Assembly: GCF_001625215.2 (NCBI RefSeq)
Contig: NC_030382.2
Span: 36,153,264 to 36,217,263, forward strand
Length of the DNA: 64,000 bases
From: Daucus carota subsp. sativus
Taxonomy: Eukaryota > Streptophyta > Magnoliopsida > Apiales > Apiaceae
Direction of reading: 5' to 3'
Below the pieces are notes generated by a model. That model was not told the DNA's origin, searched no databases, and was given only the letters and a program-made list of their open reading frames with translations. Below, in pieces: positions 38,922-52,700 of this stretch. A program made the translations under genes and the position numbers. How positions within the stretch are numbered: the first letter of the stretch is position 1; each line of letters starts with the position of its first letter.

Positions 38922-39282
38922 GAGCAACTCCAATAGACTCCTCAAACAAGCTCTTAACTCTAAAATTTAGGAGGATATGAAAAATTAGACCTCCAACGGG
39001 CTCCTAATAGCTCTTTAAAAATTTAAAAGTTTCCTCTCTCTCTTTTCTTTTAAAGAGTATCTAGGTGCTCCTAACTTATTTTCTTTGAATAAAATAATCA
39101 CTTCCTTCTATTTCTATTCACTTCTCTCCAACTTTTCTCCCAAATAATAATAAAATATGAGTTAAGAGCAACTATAAAGAGTAGCATTGGAGCTCACACA
39201 TTATTAAATGTACTAACTCACTGGGAGCCACATTTTATATTATTGTTTAAGGAATGATTTAGGAACACCATTGGAGATGCTC
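38922..39282. mobile_element. PIF/Harbinger (Tourist-like) MITE
   Basis: Left end GAGCAACTCCAATAGACTCC; the inverted right end reads GAGCATCTCCAATGGTGTTC. TTA occurs at 38919-38921 and 39283-39285, the target duplication typical of PIF/Harbinger elements. No coding sequence. Confidence 0.82.
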
Positions 39283-41384
39283 TTAAACATTCACCGTATG
39301 GCGACATATCGAGTTTCAATCTATAGCCTATAGGGGGCGAGTCTAATATTGTCGAATTTTATTTGTGCGTTAAATTTTTAGAATGATAGTAAGTCCATTT
39401 AAAGATTAAACTTGGATTGAAAGTTCACTCAAAATTTGATAACTCGATTCAATAGTGGCTAGAGAGATGCACAGAAGGTCTCAGCAACGTCCAGCTTTCG
39501 ACCGAGTCCTAAAAAATCGAATATTTCAGTAAAAGTCTGGACTGGACTTTGATTTTGACGGATCAGTTCGGATTTATAAAAATTAGTTAGCTGGACTTTT
39601 ATCTTGAGTCAGGTCAGGTCGAACATGATATTCTTTTCAAATCTGATTAATTTATATGTAAATTTATCATTTTAATTGAGACCAGGTCGATTTAAAAGAC
39701 ACGCTAACGTTACTCCCTCGTCTCTCTAGTCTCTAGTACGAGTCCGACGATATTAACAGTACGGCGTATCTAGAAATCAAGATTGAACCTGGAAAAGAAA
39801 AAAAAATTATTGAAAAAGCAGCTGGCAAGCAAAATAAGTCAATAAAGAGTCCAGCAACTTTTTGACTCGCTAAAAAACAGCTGTAAAAAAACAATTCACG
39901 GTGGACAATATATGTGGATTTATCATCATGTGGATTATGTAATTCACGTACTTTATGCAGAAGCATCAAGCACTTGTATCCTGTACAAGACGATACAAAT
40001 TAGATCCAAATCTTGAACAAGAAAACATGGTGGTCTACGTGATGCATGATTGTTTGTTAAACAAGACACTGTACTACCAAACAAATGTCTGAAAAGGTAT
40101 TCAAAATATTGGAGAGAGCATTCTCTTTGAACCTATTCAATCAACGCCATGCAAATTTATATAACATTTAATTTGATACATTTTATTTTAAAATATTTCT
40201 CATTATAAACGCACAAACAAAATTTATAACATTTCTAATAGATAATACTTAGTTCACTTCACTTGCAATGATAATAAAGTAGTGATGGTATTATGTGACA
40301 AAGGAAAAAGTAGTAATGGTATTATGTAGGAGTATAAGCTTGCGAAGGAGGGAAGGTATGCCGTATACAAAAGTGTTGCTCTTATTTTGTCTCCCAACTG
40401 TGTTTGCTTGAATTGTACTACATTTTGGGATAACTTGTAAATGCAGATCTAATTGATTGTATGACCTCGGTCACGACTTGGTTTTAGAATTGGGTCATGC
40501 CTACCGTAACGGGGACTCCCTCCGTCTTATTTGTTATGTCGGGATTGTTCACATGAAACAAATTATTAATTTATGTCTGATGATTTATAAGACTAAATAC
40601 AATCGTTCTTGTCGGATTCGTATTCATAAATTTTAATATATGAAATTTTTATATTTAATATTAATATAAAATTAAATATATTAACGATCAAAAATATATA
40701 TTAGCAAATATGATAAAAGACAAACATAAAAAAAGTCAAGAGATGGAGGGAGCAACTTGTACAAGAGTCAACTATCCACACTACAATAATCGATCACTCA
40801 TCTCATTGTATATTAACAAAATCACATATATCGGTTGTGTTCAAATTATCCCGATCCTAAATTTTGCTTATAGGGAAAGTACAATGGAGAGTCAATAATA
40901 TGTTATATCTATAATATTCAATAAAAAAATTCATTCCAATTTTCACACATTAAAATAAAAGACAGTTGATATCATCCGAGTTGATATAATTCCCAGTATT
41001 TTTATCAAAAATCTAGAAATAATACAAATTTGAAAAAATAGAAAACACAAATCACTGAAAGCATGCTCGTTAAGGTTCCAATCCCTATTGATAAACTCTA
41101 AAAAGGTTTCAGGCCATATTTGAAATTTAGAGGTTTAGGGCGAAATTAGATGTTTGGGGTGGTTTAGAGATTTGACTATTAGAATCTGTTAATATAAGTG
41201 TTTGGTAGTTAGCAGATTAAAATAAAGGTTTGGACCCAAAAAGCTAATTTTGAAAAAACTACTTTAAAGAGCTTTTTAAGTTAAATGTTTTGGTTTGTGT
41301 CAGAAAAAGCTAATCAATCAACTATTAACCAAACAGTTTTACGAAAAACAGCTAATTCAATCCGCTAGTCAAAACATTTATTTC
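39283..41384. other. Intergenic AT-rich sequence
   Basis: No gene is supported. It contains a possible Stowaway-type remnant (40516-40752). At its right end, 41130-41384, is sequence that may be the outermost layer of the MITE nest (AATCTGTTAATATAAGTGTT, partly mirrored at 42210-42250). Confidence 0.45.
40516..40752. mobile_element. Stowaway-like remnant
   Basis: CTCCCTCCGTCTTATTTGTT at the left and GAGATGGAGGGAG at the right are inverted. The flanks are not TA, so the ends may have been altered or this may be a chance pairing. Confidence 0.45.
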
Positions 41385-42184
41385 GGGGCCGTTTGACCAA
41401 GCTTAAAAAAAGTGATTTCATGCTTAGGGGCCGTTTGGTTCGAGTTAAGTAAACGGAATGGAATTCAGAAAGAGAAACGAAGAGAAAGGAAAGGAATGAT
41501 GCTGAATTGTATTACCTGTTTGGTTTTTATCTGCAAACGGAATGAAAAATTATATGATTATTTTTATATTTGATTTTTAAATATTAAATAATATCAAAAG
41601 AGTCAAATATATTTACGTTTATAATTTGATATATTTTATCATTTAATAATTTCATTAATTTTATAAATATCTTGACCTATAAATTATACTAAAATTATTT
41701 TTAATATGTAAAAACTAAATTTAAATTTATTTTTGATCTTCAAAAATATTTTACATATTATTTTTTAATGTTAATGATTTTTGAAATAAATTATAATTGA
41801 AAATAAAATAAGAATCAGGAAAGGGAAAAGAAATACCTGGTGGGGGGTGGGGAATGGATCAGAAGGGATTTGGGGTAAACCTAAAACCAAAACAAGGGAA
41901 AGGGAATGACAGATTTCATGAAACAAACAACAACAAAGGGAATGAAACGGGTTGTTTCCCTTTCCCTTTGTCAGTTACCCCTAACCAAACAGCCCCTTAA
42001 AGTAAAGAAGTGGAGTAGAAGTGAGAAGTAAATAAGTTAATAAAGTGTTTGGAAAAGAAGCAGAAGCTGTGAGAGAGAAGTTAACATTCTCAGCTTTTTA
42101 AAAGTGCTTCTACTTCTATACACAAACGGGTCGAGGAAAGTAGAAGCCAGAAGCAGAAATTGATTTTGCTTCCCAAACAGCCCC
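41385..42184. mobile_element. Outer MITE split by a Tourist-like MITE
   Basis: The left end GGGGCCGTTTGACCAAGC and right end GCTTCCCAAACAGCCCC are inverted, and TTC abuts both sides. The left arm resembles the element starting at 1470. It is interrupted at 41427-41996. Without the insert it would be about 230 bp. Confidence 0.65.
41427..41996. mobile_element. Tourist-like (PIF/Harbinger) MITE
   Basis: Left end GGGGCCGTTTGGTT, right end AACCAAACAGCCCC, perfectly inverted over the outer bases except one. TTA is duplicated at 41424-41426 and 41997-41999. The interior is AT-rich with GGAATG words near both ends. It sits inside the element at 41385-42184. Confidence 0.85.
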
Positions 42185-43534
42185 TTCAATCACTAGTCAA
42201 AACATCTATTTCAATCTATTAACAGTTAACCGATAACTGCTAATCTCAAACAGAGCTTTAGTTTGGAGAGTTGTAAAAGGAAAGTGAAGTAAAGACATGA
42301 AACTAGAGTGAAGAAAAGTAGGGAAAAAATCATGCTCGTATAGGAAACAAGGTGTGGGGGGGGGGGGGGGGGGGCTAGCGAGGCTCGAGAAAGAGGAAAA
42401 GCAAGGAAAGCCGGGCGCAGTAATATGGTCCGATAATCACGGGTCCGGTTCGGGACCCATTTCCACCCGCCATACCTACCTTAAGTCAAGTACAATTTGT
42501 TTCTGCCTTCTACATGACTATTTCGAGTCATTCAAACATTTAATGCCCAGACTTTTATTTCTGCAATATTATTTACCAGAAAATTGTTAAATCCAGGCAA
42601 AATTTTTGTTTCAGAGCATTTTCAATTCACAGTCCCTTTGCATTTGCATCGATCATAAAATTGATCTGGATATAATATTTCTCTATTTACCGTCATCTAT
42701 CAGAGCAATTAAGAGTTAAGACCCGTGCATATATACACTAAAAAGTCCTAAGATTTGAACATTTTTATTATATATAATAATTTAAAATTTCAATTAGAAT
42801 CGATGAATTTGATTCAGAAAATAAGAAATAGGTGGACAGTTAATAAAAAAGTTGATTTTAGAAACAAATATTATACATACACCTGAATCTGGGGGCCAGA
42901 GTCTAGAGGCTGCCGAGTCAAGCTTTTTGTTCAACTCTATCGAGTGTGAAGTGGAGTTTATTGAATTCCATCATGAAATCATAAAATAACAGCCGCTGGT
43001 TGCGCCTTAACTTGCGACTCGTACTGTCGTACACCTCCTTTATTCCTCTCGATCCATATTCTTTTTCTTCTTTCGCTTTTCATTTTCTTGTTGTACCGTT
43101 CACACCATTAATAAAAACATCCATCATATAAAAATACTCATTTTTCGAGGCCGATTATATTTATTATACCCATTTTGTTTATATCTCGAGTTTTTTGTTC
43201 ACCGAGAGAGCAAAAATACTGATTTGTCATACATCTCTTCCTTATTCACTTTTTTATTTCCAAATTATTTCCTATTTCTCCTTTTCACATTTTAATTTTC
43301 AGATTATTTATCTCGAAAAGAATGTCGCGTGTATGCAAAACGCACCCTTACCGAGTGTCAGAAAGCACAGGCTACCCTCTGAAATTAAGATGTTTGCCAA
43401 AATTACATATTCTGCCCCTGGCACCTGCACTCTTCAATAAGTAGTCCACTCTGCCTCCACTCTTTCCCACTCATTTTCTCTCCCACACAAATTTTGTACT
43501 CAGTTTATTTTTATTTTCACTAGCCTAACACAAA
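42185..43534. other. Intergenic, upstream of the expansin gene
   Basis: It includes a 19-base G run (42356-42374) and the probable expansin promoter. A pyrimidine-rich leader (43441-43534) precedes the ATG. TATAAAAATA at about 43126 is the clearest TATA-like word but lies about 400 bases upstream. Confidence 0.5.
42356..42374 (+). repeat. G19 homopolymer
   Basis: Nineteen consecutive G residues, unusual in this AT-rich sequence. It could form G-quadruplex structure, and its length may be affected by sequencing or assembly error. Confidence 0.9.
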
Positions 43535-45042
43535 ATGCCCATCCTCAGAATCTCCTGCATTGCCTCTCTCGTTATATCATTACTCATATCAGTAGCTGAA
43601 GCAAGAATCCCCGGAGTCTACTCTGGCGGCGCGTGGCAAGGTGCTCACGCCACCTTCTATGGTGGTAGTGACGCTTCCGGCACCATGGGTAAATATATAA
43701 CCACATTATTCTACTAATTACTTCTTCTGTATAATGTACTACTACACTCGTGTCGGCTTTCGGGTCGTGTCAGTAAACATATTTTCCGCTATTTATTTAC
43801 AAGTAAGAAAAAAGAACAAAGTAGAGTTGTTCTGTGAAAAATTTCTGTGTTAGATATTATTCATGAATATGTCTCTTTCATTTGATTTTTAAGTTTTGAT
43901 AAATTTAGTTATTTACATTAATTTATTTTTATTATTTTTTCAAGCTATATGGAGTTTTTGAGTAGAATGCAGTTACAAATATTGTTCTGCTTCTTGCAGG
44001 TGGAGCTTGTGGATACGGAAACTTATACAGCCAGGGCTACGGCGTAAACACGGCGGCGCTGAGCACGGCCCTCTTCAACAAAGGGCAGAGCTGCGGTGCC
44101 TGTTTCGAGATTAAGTGCAAGAGTGACCCACAATGGTGCCACCCTGGCAGCCCTTCTATTTTCATTACTGCTACCAATTTCTGTCCACCTAACTTTGCTC
44201 AGCCCAGTGACAATGGTGGATGGTGCAACCCGCCCCGAACCCATTTCGATCTCGCTATGCCCATGTTTCTCAAGATCGCACAGTACCGTGCTGGAATTGT
44301 TCCAGTCTCTTATCGCAGGTAACACTCTTTCCCCAAAATTATATATAGTGAAATCTTGATTAATTAATAATACATGATAAATACGATTGGATAGCTAGTA
44401 ATGGATTTATACTCTGTTCTTTCCAGACACTCGGGAATACTAATCTGTAATGCATATAAAGCCTGCATAGTCAAAAAAATATTTGAATTACAAGTTTTTT
44501 ATTCCAACATAACAATGAAAGTACACATTAGTCTCAATTATTTTTTATCTTAGCTAATGCCACTTGAAAATTGTTACTCTGTACATTCTATAATTTTTAA
44601 TTAATAAATTATGAAAAGTGAATGAAAATAGTAAGTATCATCGAGAAATGGAAAAAAATAAATTGGTTGGGACAGAATGAACATATGCTTTGATTAAATT
44701 TTTTTTAACATTGTGGAATCATAATTATGCAGAGTACCATGCCGAAAGAGAGGAGGAATAAGATTCACAATAAACGGATTCCGTTACTTCAACCTAGTCC
44801 TGATCAGCAATGTAGCCGGTGCAGGAGACATCGTAAGGGTTAGCGTCAAAGGTTCAAGAACCGGGTGGATGAGCATGAGCCGCAATTGGGGACAAAACTG
44901 GCAATCCAATGCTGTTTTGGTTGGACAATCACTCTCTTTCAGAGTCACCGGAAGCGATAGGAGGACTTCCACCTCATGGAATATCGTCCCGGCTCACTGG
45001 CAATTCGGACAGACCTTTGCCGGAAAGAACTTCAGAGTCTAA
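43535..45042 (+). CDS. EXPA: Alpha-expansin (cell-wall loosening protein)
   Basis: Three exons in phase: 43535-43688, 44000-44318 and 44733-45042, giving 260 aa, the normal family length. The N-terminal 23 or so residues are a signal peptide ([13 protein letters not shown]). The GH45-like domain follows, with [28 protein letters not shown] and HFD at residues 133-135. The C-terminal carbohydrate-binding domain carries conserved Trp/aromatic residues ([31 protein letters not shown]). Expansins are secreted and loosen cellulose-xyloglucan contacts at acid pH during growth. The two intron positions match those common in the EXPA family. No defect is seen. Confidence 0.96.
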
Positions 45043-46769
45043 GGAAGAATTTTATCCAAGATTCAAGAAAAGGCACAAAAAAGAGAAACTCAAGTTTTTT
45101 AAAATTTTACCCGCCTTAATTTGATTTTAATCATATTTTAACCTTGGCGCCACTAGTTAGAAACTTAACTTTTGGCCCCTAAATTACTACTACTAGGACA
45201 TTTGTTAAGTGGGTTCATTGGGGATTGTAAAAGTTGAGTAAAAGAGGGAAGGTGGAGTAACTTTATTGACTTGCAGGTTTTGATGGGGTTGTTTTCTGTT
45301 TATGTTTTTATTACTTTGGTTGTGTGTACTGAGTATTTCTAGGGGCGTAAAAAGGGGAATTAGTAGAAGTGTGTTTTTCTAGTGGAGGGAGAAATGTGTT
45401 GAGGAGGCTGCAAAAACATGCAGCCCGCAGCTAGTGAGTTATTTGTGTCTATGGTGGTGGCCAATGTAATGTAATGTATGAATGGATATATACTTTTCGT
45501 CTTTATTAGCTTGTTGTTCTTTTTTTAATTATTTGTTATTGTGAAATTTAGGATCTTTTCCCCTGCAAAAAGTGAAAATATTGAAATTAATTGAAAGGAT
45601 GCAAAGTGGAGATAGATTTGGATGGAGACATGAATGAACACAAATCATCATGAATAAAGTTACCAAATGCGAATTTGAATAAAAGTTAAAACCAATGTTA
45701 TATAAAACGTGAATCGCACTTAATTAATGAATGTGTAAAACAAGAATTAATCAGATTAATTGAGATTAATTATCGATTTTTAGAATAATGTTAAGAGACA
45801 AATACTCTGATTCAAGAATGAAGGACAGAAAACACATTTTAATACTCTCCACTCCATTCATCTACGGATTGTGTAGGGTAGGGGTGGGGATGGGAGGGAG
45901 ATTTGAATCTTGTTTCACATGCGGGTGGTGACTAACTACCAACAAACTTGTTTCTCCCTCCAATCTGGAACCTACAATTGAACTTTGGATCCCATTTCTT
46001 TATTGGAAGAAAAAATGGACAAAGAAGAATCCCTCTAAATAATAAATCCTGTTACATAAAATGCCTCTTTTTTCCATGGACTACCCCAAAACTTCACATG
46101 TAATTACACAATATGCCACCGGAAAACTCCTACGCATGCCACACTTACTACTACAGTATTATTATAAAATTAAAAGCTTTAAAAGCTTTCTAACATATCA
46201 CGTGTCACGTGTCCTAACTTTCCTAAATTATACTAACATTCCTCACCCTCTTTCTCTTCCACAGGATGAGTCCTTCCTGTTTGAAGATAAGCTGCAGAGT
46301 CTAGCTTCGAAAACCGTTCAGGGATGCTACAAGAAGAATGAATTTGTCCTGTGCGTGTTAAAGTGTAAGTCAATCCTTTCTCCTACTGCAGAATAACACC
46401 AAAATCGTACACAGTTTTCAACTTATGGACTGGAATTTCATTTCAAATCTCGATATTCAATTTCAAATTTTAGACAGAGCTTATATTGTGTTTTGTTGAG
46501 AACTGGTTCCACAAGAATACAAGAACATTTTTCAATTGAAGCTTTGGAGGATGAAAGAGGTTTCTGTGCATAAGAACTGTTTAAATATATATCTCCTTTG
46601 CATAGAATTCATGATTTTGTGTTTTCATCTCAGGTTAATTACAATCATCTCAACCTAGATAATTTCAGTTCATTTAAATCTGAATTCGGTATGTTCTCTA
46701 CCATTTTTTTGTGTATTGAATATCCTGATAGTATGGTATTGTTTCTTTGTTTTTTTGGTTAAACAAGTA
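45043..46769. other. Expansin 3' region and DNA before the RepHel gene
   Basis: The left half is the expansin 3' UTR and flank. The right half should contain the 5' end and promoter of the Helitron RepHel gene; a Helitron 5' terminus (TC...) may lie here but cannot be picked out by eye. A repeated CACGTGTCACGTGTCC word (two CACGTG cores) lies at 46200-46215. The open frame at 46061-46396 shows no domain. Confidence 0.45.
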
Positions 46770-49700
46770 ATGCTTTCCAACACATTAGGAAGCACTACAG
46801 GAAGAAGGAGGAAAGCTGAGCCTCCTAAACCAGACAAAGAGAATGTGGCACCTGTTCAGATTAATACTCTATCAGGTCCATTCTTAATAGAACTTTTCAG
46901 CTTATGTTGTTTAGAAGGAAATACAATGTTTGTTGTGAATCAAAATCTGTGGGTTTGTTGTTTGGATTCTATAAAATGTCATGTTATATTTTAAAAAATC
47001 TGTGGGTTTGTTGTTTGGATTCTATTAAATGAAATGTTATATTTTTAATATTCAGACATGGTGCGTGCAAGTTTTCATTTATGGTGGTTGTAGAGAAAAT
47101 ATAGAAGTTTGTTGGCTGATAATATGTTGGTTTGTTGTTTTGGTTTCATGAACTCTGCTATCATTTGACACTACTTAGGCATCCATAATAGAACTGTTTG
47201 TTGTTGGGGTTTTAACATAACTTTTACTCTAGGCTCTGGCACTCTCAATTCTACACAGAATGCAGGGATTCATACTGCTACTACTACCACTCCACATTCT
47301 CAGACCTGTCACCGTACGCTCTCAAGTACTCAATCCATTCCTATCAGTAATGCTGTCACACCTCTTTCTAATATATCAAACCAAGGTACCTCTACTCTGT
47401 TATATTACAACTACTACTAAGGAGTTCAGATTGTATGAGTAGAACTAAAACCATTCTTTATGTCTATTTCAGGGAGTTCAAAAATGTCGAGAAAGGGTTG
47501 GAGTACAAACAAAGATGTTGTCCCATTCTACTTGAAATCTCCTACTGTTAACTTGAATGAAAGGGATGCTTCCATAAGTCCTGGACCTGCATTTAATTCT
47601 GGTACCATCCCTGTATCTGCAGTTTGTAATACTCCTTTCAATTTGACAAATGTTATGAAATTGAATCAAGGACTTTGTACCACAGGTACTTTACAATAAC
47701 TTCTCCTGTATTCTTAATTATTTTATATGAGTATTGCATCTCCAAGTTAGGTGATAATTTGTGTAATATAAACATAATTAACAACAGGGACTCAGAAGAG
47801 GAGTGCAAAGAGAAGGAAAGGTGGTGACGAAAATGTGCTTCCACAACACCCTTCAAATTCATTAAATCATTTGAACTCTCCAGTTTTGAATTTCGAGGAA
47901 AGATCGGCATCATGCATGACTGATCAAGCTGCATCTATTTCTACAAGGCCTCCACTTTCCGATGTTTCTAATACTGCTGTCAACATTCACAGTAGAATGG
48001 ATCTGAATGAAGGAGATAAAGGTACTTTCTACACTCAATTTCACAATCCATTAATTGTTTTGTTGTCTCTTAATTGTTGTTTATCTGTTATCTATATTTA
48101 AAGATGACTCACCCTCTCCAAATACTATTTCAGAGGATTATGGACCCATGAGACAAGTTAAAGCTAAAAAATCAAAGACTAGGATCCCTCCCACAGACAA
48201 AGAAGGGACCAGCAGACAATTATTTGGTATACGTCAACTGAACGATGATGCCACTATAGGTACTGGAGCTTTGTTTTGATCAAAACCTAATAAAAATTAA
48301 TCATATTCTGCTCTCCACATTATCCTTTGCTGATTGGTGGTTTAAACTGTTTTAACAGAGCATTCTGCAATTGCATCTGTCTTGGAAGATGCTGATCAAC
48401 TTTTTAATCAAAATGGTTAGTTGGTATCACACAAATTATGCTACTGCATTATCATTATCATCTAATCTGCACACAACAGTTTTCTTATATTTTGCATTTG
48501 TTAAGGTTGTGAGACTGATTATGCTGAACCTGAAGTGGTAGATAATGTTGTTTTGCCTGCCGTGCAAAAAGCTCTCAGATGTAAGCTTCCTCGACTCTTA
48601 TAATATTAACACTATTCTGTTTGTCACATTTTTGTCACTCATTTTTTGTATTAGTAATGACTCTCTCATTTTAATGACAGGTAACACTGGATATGTGTCT
48701 TTGGGGCCACCTACAGAATGTTGCTCCAAATGCAAGGCTCTTATGTGGAAAGAAGAACGTGTGAATAAAACTGTGAAGAATGGTACACCTGAGTTCAGTT
48801 TATGTTGTTCTAAAGGTCAGATCAAGCTGCCTGAAACACCTCCAACTCCTTCATACCTGTTAAATATTTACAATGATCCAGTGAAGGGCAAACGCTTCCG
48901 AAATCAAATTCGTTTGTATAATACCATGTTTGCATTCACTTCTATGGGCGGTAGAGTGGACCACTCTATAAACAACGGCTCATCTCCTTATGTATACCGT
49001 CTTAATGGACAGAACCATCATCTCTTTGGTTCTCTCATACCTAATGAAGGTGAGGACCCCAAGTTCTGTCAATTATACATATACGATACCGATAATGAAG
49101 TGGAGAACAGGCTGAAATGGGTCAGTGTTTCGGATGGTAAAACTGTTGATGTGGAGATTGTACAAGGTCTGTTGGCTATGTTGGATGAAACAAACGAACT
49201 CACAAAATACTTTCGTATGGCCCGGGACAGATTCAAAGAACAGCCTGTGCAGGATCTGAAGATCGTCATGAAAGTGTGTCGTAGTGTAACTGGCCGTGAG
49301 AATTTCATAGGGCCATCAAATGAGGTAGGAGCAATTATGGTTGGAGACTTAGAAGACACATGTGGTGAGCGAGACATCATTGTTGAGACAAAGAGCAAGG
49401 TTCTTGAAAGAATATCTGACATACACCCTAAGTTGATGGCCCTACAATACCCTCTTTTGTTTCCTGAAGGTGAAGACGGATACCATGATGACATCCCTTA
49501 TGTGCAATCTGGAAAACATGTTGCCAAAAAGCGTCAGAGGATAACAATGAAGGAGTTTTACTCATACAAACTGCAATGCCGACTAAATGAAGGTAAACTA
49601 TTTATTATGATCATTTCTAAATACACAGTTGTATTCTGATCATGGTGTTCCAACTAATGTAAGCAGATATGTAGTTTACCAAGAACTTTTCTACAATCTA

Positions 49701-52700
49701 CCTAAGCTGTAATCTAAGCTGTTCTTCGCAAATTAAAATTTTATATCCTAAGTATTGAATGTTAAGACATGATTTATTAGACAATCCAAGACAAGGCTCA
49801 TTAGACAATGCCTATTAATTTCTAAGCTGTTAATTGTTTTGTTGCCTGTTAGTTGTTTTTTATCTCTTATCTATGTGTAAAGAGGATTCTGATACCTCTT
49901 CTCTGGAATAATTAACTATTTAAACATAATTAACTACTTCATTCTTTCAGGTAATACCCCTCGCTTGGGTGGAAGACTGTACCAGCAATACATCGTGGAT
50001 GCATTTTCGGCCATTGAACAGTCGCGCCTTTGGTGGTTTCGTACACACCAGACCACTCTCCGTAATGATTTATACAGCAACATTCAAAAGAGCATACGAG
50101 ATGGTCATCAAGATACTTCTTCTGTTGGGAAAGGTTTCATTTTGCCCGCTAGCTTTCTTGGTTCGAAGAGATACATGCAACAAAATTTCCAGGATGCACT
50201 TGCTATTTGTCGCTACATTGGTCACCCGGACATTTTTTTGACTATGACATGTAATAGTGCTTGGGATGAAATCAAAGAAATGATGAAGCTATATCCGGGT
50301 TGCATGGCTGTTGACTCCCCCGATGTCATTGCACGCGTGTTCAAACTGAAGTTGGATCAGATAGTGGAGGACATCAAAAACAAACATTATTTTGGAACAT
50401 GTATTGCAAGTAAGTATGCTATCTCCTCTAAGTCAACTGCATATGAATGTCCACTTCCATATCATATTAATTTTGTTTTATCATAATATTTGTAGTTATG
50501 TATGTCATAGAATTCCAAAAACGTGGACTACCTCACGTCCATATGCTAATATGGCTCGACGCTGCTTCGAAGAGGAAACTCAATGATGATGTTGATAGTT
50601 TTGTAAGTGCTGAAATACCTGATCCAATAAAAGATCCAGTTGGTTATGCAGCTGTTTCCTCATTTATGATCCACGGCCCTTGTGGTTTCCAAAGGAAAAA
50701 TTCCCCCTGTATGAAGGATTCAAAGTGTACCAAATACTTTCCAAAGAAGTAAGCTGTTCAATAACATCCCATCACTCTTTTTTTAATGCATAATTTCCCA
50801 TAATTTGCTTCTGACTACAAATCCACATTCTCTATTTGATTTTAGGTATTGTCCGGAGACATATTTTGACCAATCGGGATTCCCTGTCTACAAAAGGCGC
50901 GACACTAAAATTACTGTCCGGAAGAACAATGTGGATCTTGATAATCAATTTGTCGTGCCTTACAACCGTGATCTCCTGGTCAAATATCAATGTCATATGA
51001 ACATTGAAATTTGTTGCCACGCACGAACTCTCAAGTACTTATTCAAGTACTGCCTCAAAGGACATGATCGTGCTACTGTCGAATTGTCAACCAAGAAGAA
51101 GCAAGACACTGATGACTCCAAGCCTATCGATGAGATTCAATCTTACTTTGACGGGAGATACATATGTGGATGTGAGGCTGCGTATAGAATTTTTGGATTT
51201 GATATACATTATCGATCCGTGTCTGTCCATCGCCTCTCATTTCATTTACCAGGCAATAAAAACTGCACTTTCAAGGAAGATGAGAATCTGCAAAAAGTTG
51301 TGCAGCGTGAAAAATGGAAACTCAGTCAACTTGAGGCTTTCTTCAAACTAAACAAGGATGATCCATCTGCTAGGAAATACACTTATGATGAGATTCCACA
51401 ACATTATGTGTGGAATGAAACTGATCATGTCTGGACAGTGAGGAAGAGAGGCCAGCAAATCGGACGTTTGTTGTATACACATCATAATTCTGGAGAGATT
51501 TGGTATCTCAGGTTGTTACTGACCAAGGTTAGAGGTCCAACTTCTTTCAATGCTCTTAAAACTGTACATGGTGTGGTTTACAACACTTTTAAAGATGCGT
51601 GTAGAAAACTGGGATTGCTTGACGATGACAATGAATGGGACGAAGTAATGGATGAGTGTGCCAAGTGTGGATTTCCTCCTCAAATAAGAGAGCTTTTTGT
51701 TCATATCATGATCAACTGTCAAGTGACTGACCTAGGAAGTTTGTGGACAAAGCACTGGAAACACATGGTCGATGATATCATTCTTCGTAAGAGACAGCAA
51801 TCTGGTAATACAAACACTAATTTCAGTGACAAGCAACTACAATTTTATGCATTAGCAGGTACTATTTTTGGTAGCCTCATCAAAAGTTTTCTAATATTCA
51901 CTCCTGATTAGTACTGACATTTAAATATTTTTCTTAACTCTGTTCAAACTCTAATGATCTGTTGTATTTTTCAGAAATAGACAAGATCCTAAGAACGATT
52001 GGAAAATGTTTGAAGCAATTCAGCCAATTGCCACAGCCACCAGTGAGCTATATTCAAACTGATGCAAACAATTTGATTGTTGATGAAACCAGTTACGACA
52101 TAGAGGAAATGGAGAGAGAGTTTCTCAAACTTCATTCAAATTGCAACCCTGAACAACTATCAGTCTATGATGCCGTTTTTCAATCTGTGACTGAAAACAA
52201 AGGAGGTGTTTTCTTTGTTTATGGGAGCGGCGGCTGTGGTAAGACATATGTTTGGAAGACTCTAATTTACAAGTTGAGATCACAGGGAAAGATTGTTCTG
52301 CCAGTGGCTTCCTCGGGTATCGCAGCTACCTTAATGCCTGGAGGAAGGACAGCCCACTCCCGTTTCAAGATCCCAATTGTATTGGATGAATATTCCTCAT
52401 GTGCAATAAATCTGAATTCGGATATTGCTAATCTAATCAAGTGCACGAGTCTGATTATATGGGACGAGGCTCCCATGCAACACAGGTACGCATTTGAATG
52501 TCTAGACCGATCACTGAGAGACATAATGAAAACTCTTAATCCGGACAATTTCAACAAGCCGTTTGGAGGTATCACCGTTCTACTCGGTGGAGATTTTCGG
52601 CAGATATTGCCAGTCATCAACATGGGAGGTCGTGCTGACATTGTGGCTGCATGCATAACTCGGTCAAGAATATGGAAAGAGGCAATCATTTTCATCTTAA

